DNA of 64,000 nt, taken from assembly GCA_032164295.1 (NCBI GenBank), contig JAJHTX010000001.1, positions 3,224,001-3,288,000 on the forward strand. Direction: 5' to 3'. Origin of the DNA: Inonotus obliquus (lineage: Eukaryota > Basidiomycota > Agaricomycetes > Hymenochaetales > Hymenochaetaceae). The number at the start of each line of letters is the position of its first letter. The stretch's first letter is position 1. The notes under the pieces are model-generated. The model was not told the origin of the DNA. It did no database searches and saw only the letters and a program-made list of their open reading frames with translations. Shown in pieces: positions 1 to 11,939 of this stretch. The position numbers and the translations under genes are program-made.

Positions 1-1207
1 TTGGAGTTGGAGTTGGACAGGTAGAACGGTGAGATAGTTGACGGCTTTTGAAAGGAATGGTGAAGGATGGAAGGATAGAAGGGATGGAAGAAGGAGAAGG
101 AGAAGGGTAAGTAGTACCTTACCTTACTCTCCAATCCCTGTTCTTCTTTCATGCGCGAACGAATTGCGCGAACGTCGTTTTGCTTGATAGCAACGAGGTA
201 AAACCGTCCATTCGGGGAAAGTATACTCTATACATATGCATGTTCGTGTCGTGTCGTGTCATGAACATGAACATGAACCAACCAACCAACCAACCAAATA
301 AAAAACAAGAGTCAATTAACCTCAGCCACGCATTATCGCATTCTCGCATTTTGGAAGAAATCTCACCTTCAGACAATCAAACACTCTACTCGTAACATCC
401 ATACCAACCACACCTCCCGCCCAAGCTCCAACGATATCCCCCTTCTCCTGCGCATCGAAAGCTTCTCGGCTACCCGTTGGTACATACGGCGGATTAAACA
501 CCAAAACATCCACTCCGCCGCATTCCCGAACCCTTCGATCAAATGCACCCGTAAGTGAAGTAAGCACCGGGTCCAAAATAACCTAACAATCAATACGAAA
601 TCAGTGATCAGTGCAGTGCAAACATCCATTCCTTTAGTCTGCAGTCTGAAGCCTGTATCTATATTTTTGCTTCTTCTCACATTGTTTTGTTGACCAGTAA
701 GAAAAGAGCAACGCGCCGCGTGCTTATTGATGTCTGTACAGAGATACACTACTTGTCTGACAGGTTAATTACAAGACGATTGAATTGGTTTACGAAGAAA
801 CGCGGGGTTGCCGCACTCACCGCATTCGGATGACCCCAGAATCTTCGCGATGAAGGTAGACACGCAGCCTGAACCGGACCTAGCATGCAGAAACCGCCGG
901 GGCGAAGGACAAACCAATATGTTATGTTATCAGTTCAAGTTCAAGGTAAAGGCAATCAATGATCATCTCGTACCCAATTTCGAGGCATATCCTGGGCTTC
1001 GCTGAACGAAGCTCCTCAGCGTCTTCTTCTAGCGCGTCGAGAAGGATGAATGTATCCTCTTTATGTGTTTTCCCATGGTAATCGGTTATCGAAAATATGT
1101 TTATTCCCGGTTACTTCCCATGACAGTCTTATAGACGAACCGGCGGGTTCATAGATTTGCTCAAAGTCTTCTCGTGTGAGGTGACTCAGGTCTGGTGTTG
1201 GTAGCAT
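1..1207 (-). CDS. mtq2: Mtq2/HEMK2-type eRF1 glutamine methyltransferase, 3' end beyond window
   Basis: SAM-dependent methyltransferase expected to methylate the Gln of the GGQ motif of release factor eRF1 (known for the Mtq2/HEMK2 family, which works with Trm112). Reading the minus strand from the ATG at 1207, spliced exons give MLPTPDLSHL..QIYEPA, EDTFILLDALEEDAEEL, CLEIG-SGCVSTFIAKILG (SAM-binding loop), YLCTDIN, then the catalytic NPPY motif in VDVLVFNPPYVPTGS and AWAGG. The next exon (from 227) reads SILSPNGRFYLVAIKQND, matching the family's C-terminal strand. At least five introns are needed; one, at about 228-366, carries a compound microsatellite. The last exon visible ends near position 107 with a GTAAGG donor, so the C-terminal exon lies outside the window. 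The order of motifs and the TFILLDAL/NPPY pair separate it from mitochondrial HemK. Family assignment is firm; exon edges are by eye. Confidence 0.9.
228..366 (-). repeat. compound microsatellite inside an mtq2 intron
   Basis: On the plus strand, about 245-298 reads three GTGTC units, then three CATGAA-type units, then five CCAA units back to back. The tract lies wholly within the intron between the AWAGG exon and the SILSPNGR exon of the methyltransferase gene, so length changes would not touch the protein. Confidence 0.8.
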
Positions 1208-1394
1208 TGACTTTGTTGGATGTTATCAAACAAGAGCAAGAGCAAGAGCAGATTGAATTGCGCGGCAGTGAAGGTCGATCACGTCGATCAGTACAAATTA
1301 TTGCTAAATAAAGTCGGTCGTACAAGCACCACCCATAACTGTGGAAGCATGGAATCAAATTACAACATTTGCGTGGGACTGCAGAATTCATTCG

Positions 1395-4300
1395 TTAGGT
1401 CCCCTTCTGTCTCGTGGACCGTCTGACATTCTTCGTGGCTTGTGGAGCCTTTACGGATTGCCTGTGAAAGACGTGTTAGGGTGCAAATGCCTGAAGTCGC
1501 TTAAGAGACTTTCACACCTCTTCCCTTTTGTGACCGGAACGTCCGAGTCACCATCCTGTTCACCGCTATCGTCATCATCTTCATCAGCATACAGCGATAG
1601 CTCATGAATCTTCTTCTGCAGCCCATTTACGCCGCTGGTTGACCGTGGTTTGGAGGGCGCATTCGCCTTCGCATCCTGCTTTGGTTTGGGTGTGGGTTTT
1701 GGCTCTGGATCTGGGAGCCATTCTTCCTCGTCGTCATCCTCAGTCTCGCTGCCGAGGTCTATCGTCTCTCCTTCTTCATCCTCAACTTCATCCTCCTCTG
1801 AATCAGCACCAGCTGTCATCGTTTCATCTGCATCCAGTTCATCAATAGCCATATCATCCTCAAACAATCCGATGGCGGATGTCATCTTTGTAGGCGTAGG
1901 CGGAGTCTTCGTCTTGCGACCACGCGAAGACTTGGTGACGGAATCGTCATATGTGGTTTCGGCCTCTTCCTGCTCACTGAACTCAGCCAGCGGAACTACA
2001 GAAGATGCATCATCCTCACTCCCATCAGCGTCTTCCGCCTAGAGAATGACAGATCAAAACTCTGCATCGAGACTAAAATTCAAAGAAGACTAACGCTGTG
2101 GGATCCATTGGTGGTACTGTTCCCGGGATCCGCGCTGTCGATAGATTCCAGACTCGTGTCAGGGGATTTTCCTTGAGGTTTCCTTCGTGAGTTAGCGGTA
2201 AACGCGCCAAACTGGTGGAGCATGTCAATTTTCGCATCTGTCTTTGCCTCACTGCGCTCGACCTGAAAAGGTCATCAACATGAGTCAGTGAAAGTGATAA
2301 ATCTGACTTACAGCTTGCTTCAGCCGTTTAGCGAATGTGTGTTGCATGTTCATCATACGCTCGTCCATTTCTTGCATCACTTCTTCGCGCGTCTCTGCCT
2401 CTATAACCGCGCAACGCATTTCCGACTCGAAGAGCTATCATACCGTGCCTCAATCAATCTGATCACGAGGGACTTGGCAGGAAGACACACCTTTATGCGC
2501 AATTCCTCCAATTCCGCAAATAGTGCATCAACCAGAACATCGACAGGTTCGCCGTCGTCGTCTGACCCTTCGTCTTCTATGTTGGCGTAGAACAGTGCTG
2601 AGTAATTGGTTGGATGAGGAAAATAAATACCAGTTTACCTTCAACAATTTCCACGTGCGCTTCTGCGCGTTTTCGGGTTCCCGCACCACCTGTAGGGATC
2701 GTCACATTTCTCCGCTGGGGAGGGTGCGATTTGCTGCCTGCGAAGATCCGCTCTGCGGGTGTTGGAGTTTGTCGAATGTTTGCCTTTGTTACAGTGGTAG
2801 GAGCGGTTGTCACTTCTCGAGCAAGCGCCGCGAAGCGCATTACGTGACTATTTTCATCAAAGCCCGTATCGTAGGGATTGACATTCACGATCATGACAGC
2901 ACGCCCACCTTGCTCCCCGGTAAAGAAGTCTTGGAAGAGCTCGGTTAACTTACTGTGCCGAAATGGAATAATTGCAAGCTTGACACCGGGTCCCGGATTG
3001 CAGATGTCAATGTCGCCGCGACCCGGGGCGGCAAGCAAAGCGGCGACTCTTCGTTGGTTGCTCCTCATGGCTTCCATACACTGACCCAGTACCATCAGCG
3101 ATTTGTTGATATTACCAGCCTCTTTCAATCGATCCCCTGTATTGTGCGTGTTCTTTGTGCGTTCTGAGCCAGCCAAATCGACGATAGATAATCTTGAGAC
3201 AGAGATATCAGAAGGATCACCTCGATGGATCCGGACAGCACGAAGCGTGAAGATACCATGACTCCGCGAAGAGACGGCGTTGGTCAACGTGCCAAATACG
3301 CGGCGATTGATATTGCCCGTCCGGAATACATGCTTAGCCTCTTCTGCAGAGCGGACCCGCACGCACTTGAGGCCAGCTATGTATTTGCCTCCCCCCTCCG
3401 GATCGTTCTTGAGAGGCAATGCTTTCCTCTTGACGAAAAGGACGTCCGGAGAGGAATGCAGCGAAGCAAGTGAAGCGAGGCTTGACCATGTACTGGAGCT
3501 TGAGCCAAGGATTCGCTTTGTGGATGTGGACCGTGGAAGGCCATTCGTCTTCTGTGGAGTTGCACCCGTGCTATCTCTATCGCCATCGGTTGACTCGCTC
3601 GACAGCAAATCGTACACCTTTTCATTGTACACTTCAGCGTATGAGATCCAGATCGAGTACTCGTAATTCTTGTCGACCTGGACAGTCGTCGAATCAACAT
3701 CCTGTTGGCGTAGTTCCCCCAATGCAGCCGCGATGGCCTTTTCTTCGGACATTTCTGGAAGGTCTAATTGTGCATCATCGCCTGTAGCCCGTTCTACGCC
3801 AGACATTCGTACAGGACGATACTAAGCCAGAAGTCAGCAGCATTCAGAAATAGAATTTAAGCGGCGCACAGGAGCATTGCTATGCATGCCTTCTAAGCTA
3901 TTGAAAACGACATCGAGGGTCCTTGGTAATAGACCAGCAGTATCTGGTGCTGTCCCTCCCTGAATAGTGTATGTTTTTCCCGAGTTGGTCACACCGTAAG
4001 CAAAAATTAATCCATTCTGTCCTTGGAGAAGGTCTCGAACAAGTGGCAGAGTGGTCTTCGTGAAAAATTCGGACTGGGATGTCTCGGGACGGAAGACATG
4101 ATTGAATGTGTAGGCCTGAGCTTGGGGATGAAGCCGAATGCGATTGCCCGATAGATCGGTCATTTGTACCGCTGTGTCAGAGAGCTTCTTAAGATACGGC
4201 TTCGAGGACTCATCGTTCGAGTCACCATTAGGGCGGATGCGTAAGAATGCCTTCAATTGTCTTCAGTTAAGCAGATAAAGTCTCGGTGATCGCGTCAATG

Positions 4301-4550
4301 GATCTACCTTTATCGGCTCTCTGTCCCCGTCATCCACAACTGGTGCTACAGGAGCTTTAGATTTCATACCTTTCTGCGTGTGGCAGTTGGTATTATTCTT
4401 TCCAACAGGCCTCTTCGCCCTCGTCTTCTCTGTCGCTGTTGCTTTGGGTGCTGGTGCTTCAATGGTGGCAGGATGGCGGGAGGCGGCAGCCCGTGTAACC
4501 CTGGTCGATCCGGCTGCGTTGCGAGATGCTGTCGTTTTGCGTGTCGCCAT
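1395..4550 (-). CDS. kinesin-6 family motor (Klp9/MKLP2-like)
   Basis: Plus-end kinesin motor expected on the anaphase spindle midzone. Start ATG at 4550; exon 1 (4550-4308) encodes a basic Ala/Thr-rich leader and splices to exon 2 at 4250, giving the canonical PIKAFLRIRP motor start. The P-loop GVTNSGKTYT (about residues 165-174) has the Asn of kinesin-6 in place of the usual GQTGSGKT. SSRSH is near residue 392 and switch II DLAGSER near 423. Between the P-loop and switch regions sits a Ser/Thr-rich insertion of about 60 residues after YDLLSS, as in kinesin-6. Downstream exons give a coiled coil (AELEELRIK, EEVMQEMDERMMNMQ) and an acidic tail. A final intron (about 1466-1535, donor GTGTGA, acceptor CACAG) would replace a short read-through end by a basic RRSTRQKGT tail ending at 1395. 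It shares its promoter with the kinetochore gene at 4725. Confidence 0.88.
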
Positions 4551-4724
4551 TCCTCTTGTCGTCGTTGCAAATTGAAAGGCTGAATTAAACAATGGTGAGT
4601 TGAACTTGTGAACAGGTTCAACGTGGTAAAAGTCGCACACCACGTGATCGCGTATTGTGGTTTGTTGTCGCGTCTGTCGTCTGTCCCCGTCCATGCTCAT
4701 ACTTCTCACTACCATAGGCCAACG
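4551..4724. promoter_or_regulatory. bidirectional promoter of kinesin-6 and spc7, with CACGTG at 4641-4646
   Basis: Only 174 bp separate the two divergent start codons. The hexamer at 4641-4646 lies 91 bp from the kinesin ATG and 79 bp from the spc7 ATG, and on the minus strand reads TCACGTGG, the octamer that recurs upstream of other genes here. Two CGCG-containing stretches (about 4649 and 4670) follow; these resemble, without proving, MBF/SBF-type cell-cycle elements. Confidence 0.6.
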
Positions 4725-7700
4725 ATGCCTCCGCAACGCCGCCAGTCCCACGCACCGACATCGAATCCTAGCGGATACCACCAGGCTCTAGGAAGGAAAA
4801 GGGCCCAAAGTCTTCTTCCAAGTGCGGTAAATCGACAACTCGTTCCACGCAAGAGTATTCTCAAGTCAACGCAGTTCCATTTGGGCTCAAATCCTTCCCA
4901 GCAGAACGAGAACAATCCTCCGGCTGCCCCAGAACCAGAGGATGATACCGCAGACAATAATGGAATGAACTACACTATTGACATGTCTGGCAACATTTCT
5001 CGTAAGAGCCTCCGCGTGAGCTTCGCTCCCCTTGCCAGTTTCCGGTGAGTAGTTTCGAACCAATCAGAACATATAATCTCATGGACTCTGCTATGCTAGC
5101 GTGTTCGAAACGAATGATAATACATCTAGTACTAATCTACCGAGCTCCTCGCCAACCCCACCTTCGCCTGGAGAAATGGAGCCGACCCCTCCATCACCCC
5201 GTCCATTTCCACCCCTAAAGTTGAGTAACGAGAACGATTATCCTGGCCGGAGGAGAAATGCAAGTCCAGCTGGGCGGGTTTCTCTGGGCTCTGATTATGG
5301 CGAGAAGTCTATGTCCTTGGACATGGATAGCGACGACATTTCGGAGCCACCTACAGACCCTATATTCTTCCATGACGCTGCCAATGGAGGGTCTGATTAC
5401 GGTCCTCCCTCTACAGACTTTGAAGAAGGCACAGAAGAGGACGAGGATGATGACGGAGACATGGAAATCACGGAGGCCATAGCAATGAACATCGATCGGA
5501 AACGCTCTCTTTCAGTAGCACAGCAAAATGAGCTAGCTAGGCGTTCTTCACTCTTTTCGCAAGCTTCTCGCCGGCCGTCTTCGACCAAAGACGCGTCCGC
5601 CAGAACAAGACCGCAAACCAACGAAGGAGCAGAAGGAAACAGCAGAGTTGAGGATGAGGCCGCGGACACGCAGGGCTCGCAAGAGAGTGATTTGCCAAAG
5701 GAAGGCACTATTGCTCTGGGACAGCCACTCAAAAAGCCTAAACCTAGGCCTCCGCCGAAGGCTTGGTTTAAACTCTTGGCCTTGTCGAACGCTAACGCCA
5801 GGAAAAACGAGGAAGAGGACGACAGTGGAGAGGAAATGGAGCTTTCGAGCGCACTGTCGCGGCTGCAGCAAGCACGTTCCTCGCTTGGATTAGGAGGACA
5901 GACAGACGATGGCGTAGATATTCCTGGCGCAGCACAAGGCGACAGCTTCGCAAACGCGGGATCAAGCATGGACGATAGTATTGATGTAGGGGACCAAACG
6001 GTAAATCTCACCAGTCTAATGGGTAGAGTGTCCGGTCTAGAAATCTCTAGCAACGGGCCTAAGATTGACGGGGGCCGGAAGGAGATTTGGGACCTCGCAC
6101 AGTCAACGCCTCTAGAAAGCACCGCTCCGCTGAATATACAGAGGAAGGAAAACTCATACGGACAGACAGGACGTCCTAAGACTCCAACGAGCAGTGTATT
6201 CCCTGCTCCTGGTCCGTCAGCTGAGACACCGCGCTCAAACATATTCACTGGGCCCGAAAATCATAGACCCGATTCACAACGTTCTTGCTCGCCAGGAGTA
6301 ATGAAAGGCTCGGATCCAGCCCGTACGCCTTTGACAGTCAAGTCGTCTTTGACCACTTCTGCTTTCACCGCTCCCCCTATAACACCTTCCAGAATACCCG
6401 TGTATGTGTCCCCCACCAAACCCAAAGCAACTGCTTCAATGTCAGTGTCACCCAGGAAGCGCCTCATGGGGTCCCAGGATGGACGAAGTGATGTTGCTCA
6501 ACCGAGTCCCGCCAAGAAGCTGCTTATTGAAGATCCTAATAACAAACCCACTCCAATTCCAGCTCCAGTACCTATCGTTGAAGAACCTGCGCATTCGACC
6601 ACTTTCTCAGTGCCGAGGGAAGGTCTAGCTGGAATCCGTAGACCTTCAGGCCCTTTTGCGCGGAGGCGGAGTCTTGCGGCTAATGCAGAGAATGCACCAC
6701 GCGCATCAAGGTTGCCGTCTCCTATGATTCATGGGCAGGAAGCACCGGCACTTTCAAATATTCCGGAGCCACAACAGCCCGACATTTCCTCTGTACTACC
6801 TCTGGCAGGAACAATGACGCAGGACGAAAACGAGCTAGTATCGAATAGTCAAACACCAGCCTCCGAGCTCCAGAAGGACAAAACCGTAACTTTTGTGCCT
6901 CCATCTGTCGTTGTCACAGGTGCGGTCGAAGATAGTCGGAATGATGATGCTGGTCATGATGCGATGGAGGTGGAGACCGAGAATCAGGAATCTGGTATCC
7001 CGCGGAGTTCGCTAGTGTCTACGCAGATGCTGCCGCCCGAAGACGACGATGAATCCGTGAGTACTGTCTAGCTCAACTTCGAGCTTGAATCAGACTGATG
7101 GCATCTAACTAGCCTTCGATATCTATTCAAGAGTTTTTCTTGATGACTGGTATAAAGTTCCACGAGTATACTATCCCTCGTCGATCTACAATACATCCAT
7201 CTCAGCTCCAAGGGTATCGTCGAGGTAAATCCACTCTCACTATAGTAGGCCCTGAAGATACTATTTTGACGCGACTTACACCCTAGATTCGAGTGTCCCT
7301 CCTTCAATGGCCGACTACCTTACAGCCATGGCGGTGCACGTACCGCAGCTGGAGTTACACCGATTGATTGCCAGCGATTTGCAAAGCTTCATTGACAACA
7401 GCGCAAAGAATTACCGCGAGGCGGAAGAGGAAGTCGCGAAACTAAATCCGGTCTTGTTCCGTGAATATGCTCAAGCGGACGAAGATGGCAGGGAGGAACT
7501 TCTGGTATGGTGACTACTGATATATTGTACCAACACAAAACTGATTTCTGTTGTACAGCACCAACTCAGATTGATTAAAGCGAACAGGCTTGTTGCAGCG
7601 AAGGAAAGATGGTATGAAGTACGAGGTTGCTGGATTCAGAGTCTACTTGAGAGTGTAGACCGTGGCTTCGCCGAATTTGAAAAGGTCATTTCCTCAGTGT

Positions 7701-8987
7701 GTCTGGTGGATATTGTGCTGAATCTCTTTCACTTAGGATCGAGACACTCTAACGAGCATCATCGATCAAGCTCAAGCTTTGTTACCCGCGTTGAGACGCC
7801 AGCATGCGCAAGCGCAGGCACAGCTCGAAAGAGAACGCATCGAGGTTGAGGAGGTTGAGAATAGTGACCCGCGTTTCGTCGAGGAACTTATGGTTGCCAT
7901 CAGGGAGCAGAGGTACGCTTTCCTTTGATTTCTATTGTATTGTAAGCCCGGAAGTTGATCGTTGCACTATAGTGTTCTTCTGGAATCGTATAAGACAGAT
8001 ATCGCGGAAGGAGCTGCAAAGATCGAACGACTGGAGGGTAAACTTGCAGAACTCGAGGCTCAGAAACTGGAGAATGTCCAGGCCATCGAGGCTGCAGAGC
8101 GAAGGATCGTACGGAACAAGACAAGCACTTGTGCAGAAGTCATGCGACTCCAAGGTATTTTCTAGATGTACGACTCGTTACTCTCACACTTATTCCCTTC
8201 CTCCATCAAATTTTTAGACGAGCTTGAGTGCTTGCAGGCGCTACACTCGTGGCGCATATCCAGAATCTCGGAGCGGCGTGTCGAACTCGTATTTTGCGAA
8301 CAGTTCCATGTTTCTATACCATGCAACAAGTTCCGTCCAATCACGCCGAGTATAATTATCAAACGTATTAAGCGGCCTGACAAGTCGAAAGGCCCAAAGG
8401 AGATCGATATGCTCCCGCTCTTCAGCAAAGTTGTCCTTCGTCAAGCTGTATTATATGCTCGATCTTTGCCAATGACGTCCATTAAGAGGGTACGCTCTGT
8501 TCGCCTTGTACTTCGTACCTAACTCATGTTTCCGTCTTGCACAGGTCCTTGAAGCCATGACCGATTTCTGGACGTCTTGCACGCAGATGCGGACACAACT
8601 CAAATTCCTGTCTATCAAGTATCCCTTCAGACTCAGGCTGAAACGTGTAAAAGACGCTGGTGCATCGATGAATCTGAAGGCTACCGTGTCGATCATGTTA
8701 CCACAGCATAAAGCAAAACTGCTCGTGGCTTTCATAATCAGTCCGGAAATAATCGCACGCTGGCCGTACACATTTCAGAAGGTGCAATGTGAAGTTAAGG
8801 CCGTCTACGGGATGATTGAGTATGTGTTTCCAGTAATCTCCTAAAACTTTTCTCTAAGGGATGATTTATACGCAGTGTCGATGAAGTACGCAATACCATT
8901 ATGAAATACCTATCTGGATTACCCATCGAGAAAACCTATGCTTGTCTTCTTGATTCCTGCGTTGAGGCTATGTTAGACTATGATTGA
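4725..8987 (+). CDS. spc7: kinetochore scaffold Spc7/KNL1 (Blinkin)
   Basis: Outer-kinetochore scaffold that binds PP1, recruits Bub1-Bub3 through MELT repeats and joins the Mis12/Ndc80 network. Evidence: the N-terminal PP1-docking pair SILK (about residues 44-47) and RVSF (97-100); MELT-like motifs MEIT (about 228), MELS (about 353) and VNLT (about 408) in acidic context; a long disordered Ser/Pro-rich middle encoded by one exon (5100-7056); then small exons for the Spc7 C-terminal domain, starting PSISIQEFFLMTGIKF, followed by coiled coil (KIERLEGKLAELEAQKLEN) and the terminal domain ending CVEAMLDYD at 8987. I chose the ATG at 4725; an in-frame ATG at 4608 would run into the shared promoter. 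Head-to-head with the kinesin. About eight introns are needed. Confidence 0.93.
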
Positions 8988-9325
8988 TTCCTACGCTTTG
9001 GCTTTCCAACATGTCTATAGATTCTCATGTGCACATTCATCTACGTATGTATATTATTCCCTGTATATATGAAACTGCTTTTGGATGTGCTGTAGTCGCA
9101 AATAGTAATGATATGCAACGCAATAATCAGTGAATAAACAGTGTTGGTTTGATTGAGTCATTATTGGCGTGAAGAATCAAGTACGTGTGGCTTATGCATG
9201 GGAAAGCGTGAAAATGATATACTACAGAGCGTACAATACACAGTGAAAGACGAACAGCGCATAGACGTAATGGGCATAAACGAAGTTCGGGATCGGAAGG
9301 AGAGAACAGATAATTAACGATAGTC
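8988..9325. other. intergenic, convergent 3' ends
   Basis: A 338-bp spacer between the convergent ends of spc7 and the coiled-coil gene. AT-rich UTR-like sequence with no ORF or repeat that I can support. Confidence 0.6.
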
Positions 9326-11614
9326 TCAAGTCAAATGAAACCGCGCAGCAACAGTAGGCGGTATCCTAATAGATCGACTAATTACAATCTGCGCTTCAAA
9401 AACATCAAGACTCGTCCTCAGCACAGCTAGCGTTTCGCGATTTGCACGAATCGTTTCCATCTCGCCATTAGCAATCTCATGTACGTTATTCCACTGTTGA
9501 TGTGCGTCGCGTAATGCAAACGCAAGTCGTTGACGTTGTTCGAGGTTATTCAGTAGACGAGTACGTTCGGCACGTTCACGTTCTGCTTGCGTGGAGAGAG
9601 CTTGGGATATGGTTTGGTGATGTTCATCTTCGACTTCGCGCATTCGTTGTTCGAGGGTGTGTGCGCAGGCTGCGTGTGATTCTTGGTTGTCTGCTACTGA
9701 AGAGGATTCGCTGCGCGCGGTGATACTAACAGCCCGAGAGCGTACTTGTACTTGTTGTGCCATTACCTCAGTCAAACGCTCCTCGAGCTCGTTGACATGA
9801 GTTAGGAGTTCTCGCTCGTCCCTCCTGCGTGACTCCTTCAGATCATGCATCTGTTCTTCAAGTTTCGAGATTTGCGTAAGGCGTTCTTTGGCGAGGTTCT
9901 CCATAGAAGCTAGCTGGAGCTTGAGTAGTGTAAAAGCAGCGGATTCTGATGCAAATCCATCCGACCCTGTGCTGGGGACTTTATGAAGATAACTGCTGGC
10001 GTTTGAAAGAGGGGGAGGTAGAGGTGTTACGGAAGGAAGGAGTAGCTGTGAGATAGAACCGTATTTACTTGGTGATGGTAGGCTTAGTGGAGTCGGGCTC
10101 CTTTCGTATCCGTCATCTGATTCTACGCGCATCATGCTAGGACTCGGAGAGACGAGACCCAAGGGTGTTGTGGGCAGATCCAGTTCCTTAATCAACCCGC
10201 CCTGGAGTTGGTCTGCGTTAATTTCAAGAGATAGATCGGCCAGTGCTTGCCAGGCCACTGTTGAATTCCTGTCTGCCGTTGGTCGTCGATTTGGCGTCGG
10301 TCGTCGCGACGAGGGAAGCGATAATCTGTCGCTTTGTGGAGTAGAGATACCCAAAGATAAATCAAGAATAGAGTTGGAATTCCGTGGGGGAGTAGATGCA
10401 AGTGGAGGGAGTCCATAGCTGAATCCAATTCGTGGTATAGCAGGTGTAGGGGCTGAGGGCGAAGCGACTGCTGCAAGCATCATCTCAATATCGTCAATGC
10501 TGTCATCACCCGGGTCAGCCTTTGCATCAACTGATTTCTGCGTCACAGGGGCGATAGGTGTGTTCTGGTTCGATTCCGAAGAGGACTTGACTGAGTCCTT
10601 CGTGATAGTGTTACGGCGCTTTGAGTTATTGGCTGCCGTGGAAGCACGTAGCGGACTTGGACTATCCCGGCCTCCAGCCAATCCCGGTAGGTAACGTGAA
10701 ACAATCTTCTTAGCCGATGAAGGCGTGTGAGGACTGCCTGAAGAAGTATCGCCTCGTGGTGATGGACGAGGTAGAGTAGATTTCTTGAGGACGGGCGAAG
10801 GGGTAGGCTTTTGCGTCTTCTTGGGACGTGGTGGGGTAGATGTGGTAGGAGTTCTCTCCAATGAAGTGCGTGGTGCGGGCGATCGTTTACCGCAGTCAAT
10901 GCTAGCCGAGCGCGAGTTACTGTTCTTGGAAGCTCGGCGAGGAAGAGGACTGATCGGTCTCTCAACCTTCGCCATCTCGAGCGGTACGTCGTTTATACTC
11001 TTAGTTTCCAGACTAGAGTTATCCTTGTCTTCCTCGGAGGTGCTGTGTTTCCGCCGCGTCCCGACACGAACTGCAGAAAGGTTGTCCTTGAGCGAGCCCT
11101 CAACAATGACCGACCTGGGCCTGTATTTGGGAAGAGAAGAGACAGCGGGAGGTTTGCGAGGTCGTAGGGTATAAGATGGGCGACTGCTGACAGTTGTCAA
11201 CTGACCATTCGCGGTGCTCGTGACTTTCACGCCGGCCTCATCGACAGATGATCTTCCAGCCCGTTGCAATGAGGAACTTGTCTTCCTTGAAGTCACAGTT
11301 TTTTCGTCAGGTGTGGTGTTACCCTTCGCCTGACCTTCGGGAAGTGGAACGAGAGTCTTCGCACCCTTTGTCAAAAGGGTGCTGGTGCGGCGTGTAGAGG
11401 CGTCCTTAGCGCCGTTAGTCGATGCTGAGTGCTTGTGACCAGAATCTTTCTTGCGATCTGTGTCTTTGCCTTCTTTCTCCTTCTCCTTGTTCATAACATC
11501 TGCAAGTGCCTTGCCTACAGATGCAAAATTAAGCGAGTGTCGAATTGCGCTTCGTGTTGTTCGTTTTGTCGGCTTTGCCGCTTCGGGCGGCTTACTGGCT
11601 GCTACGGTGGCCAT
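9326..11614 (-). CDS. uncharacterised Ser/Pro-rich protein with C-terminal coiled coil (762 aa)
   Basis: I do not recognise this protein. It is a single uninterrupted 762-codon frame from the ATG at 11614, unusual in a window where nearly every other gene is split by introns. Residues 1 to about 540 are basic, Ser/Thr/Pro-rich and probably disordered, with many S/T-P sites, including the full CDK consensus TPNRR and TPPRPKK-type sites. A coiled coil starts near residue 560 (LEEQMHDLKESRRR, VNELEERLTEV) and a second runs from about 665 to 745 (LEQRMREVEDEH, ERERAERTRLLNNLEQR), ending in a short hydrophobic-basic tail, RSIRIPPTVAARF. The composition suggests a cytoskeletal or cell-cycle-regulated scaffold, which is inference only. 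A TCACGTGA palindrome lies 204 bp upstream. Confidence 0.85.
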   Translation of the reverse strand: MATVAASKPPEAAKPTKRTTRSAIRHSLNFASVGKALADVMNKEKEKEGKDTDRKKDSGHKHSASTNGAKDASTRRTSTLLTKGAKTLVPLPEGQAKGNTTPDEKTVTSRKTSSSLQRAGRSSVDEAGVKVTSTANGQLTTVSSRPSYTLRPRKPPAVSSLPKYRPRSVIVEGSLKDNLSAVRVGTRRKHSTSEEDKDNSSLETKSINDVPLEMAKVERPISPLPRRASKNSNSRSASIDCGKRSPAPRTSLERTPTTSTPPRPKKTQKPTPSPVLKKSTLPRPSPRGDTSSGSPHTPSSAKKIVSRYLPGLAGGRDSPSPLRASTAANNSKRRNTITKDSVKSSSESNQNTPIAPVTQKSVDAKADPGDDSIDDIEMMLAAVASPSAPTPAIPRIGFSYGLPPLASTPPRNSNSILDLSLGISTPQSDRLSLPSSRRPTPNRRPTADRNSTVAWQALADLSLEINADQLQGGLIKELDLPTTPLGLVSPSPSMMRVESDDGYERSPTPLSLPSPSKYGSISQLLLPSVTPLPPPLSNASSYLHKVPSTGSDGFASESAAFTLLKLQLASMENLAKERLTQISKLEEQMHDLKESRRRDERELLTHVNELEERLTEVMAQQVQVRSRAVSITARSESSSVADNQESHAACAHTLEQRMREVEDEHHQTISQALSTQAERERAERTRLLNNLEQRQRLAFALRDAHQQWNNVHEIANGEMETIRANRETLAVLRTSLDVFEAQIVISRSIRIPPTVAARFHLT

Positions 11615-11939
11615 GACGGTCTACAGTAAAGGCGTAAGGGCTAGCCAGATTATCTTGCTACATTTATCAGAAGATACCGACCTTGGGTTGCTAGGCAGCG
11701 TCCTCGGTAGATGGGGTTTCCTGTTGAGTTGTATGTTGCACGCCGAGAAACCGGAAACCAACAACGTTGAATTGAACGCGTGCAGTTCTTTCCCACGATT
11801 CGTGAAGCGCGTTGCCTCACGTGAGCGTCATTCCAAAACACGGAACCAAAAAGTTATTTTCATTTTCTATAGCGCAGATTCTGCGCTCCAAGTCACAAAA
11901 TTATTTTTATAATTTATGAATATATACTTTCTACCACTT
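11615..11939. promoter_or_regulatory. upstream region of the coiled-coil gene, with TCACGTGA at 11817-11824
   Basis: A 325-bp spacer between the coiled-coil gene's start and the alg10 stop. It holds a perfect palindromic E-box (CACGTG at 11818-11823). No ORF is supported. The AT-rich part next to alg10 is probably its 3' UTR. Confidence 0.5.

Noticed and set aside
5397..6248. 283-codon minus-strand frame
   Set aside because: Antisense to the large spc7 exon. Its Ser runs mirror the Asp/Glu-rich sense strand, and the sense frame has MELT-like motifs.
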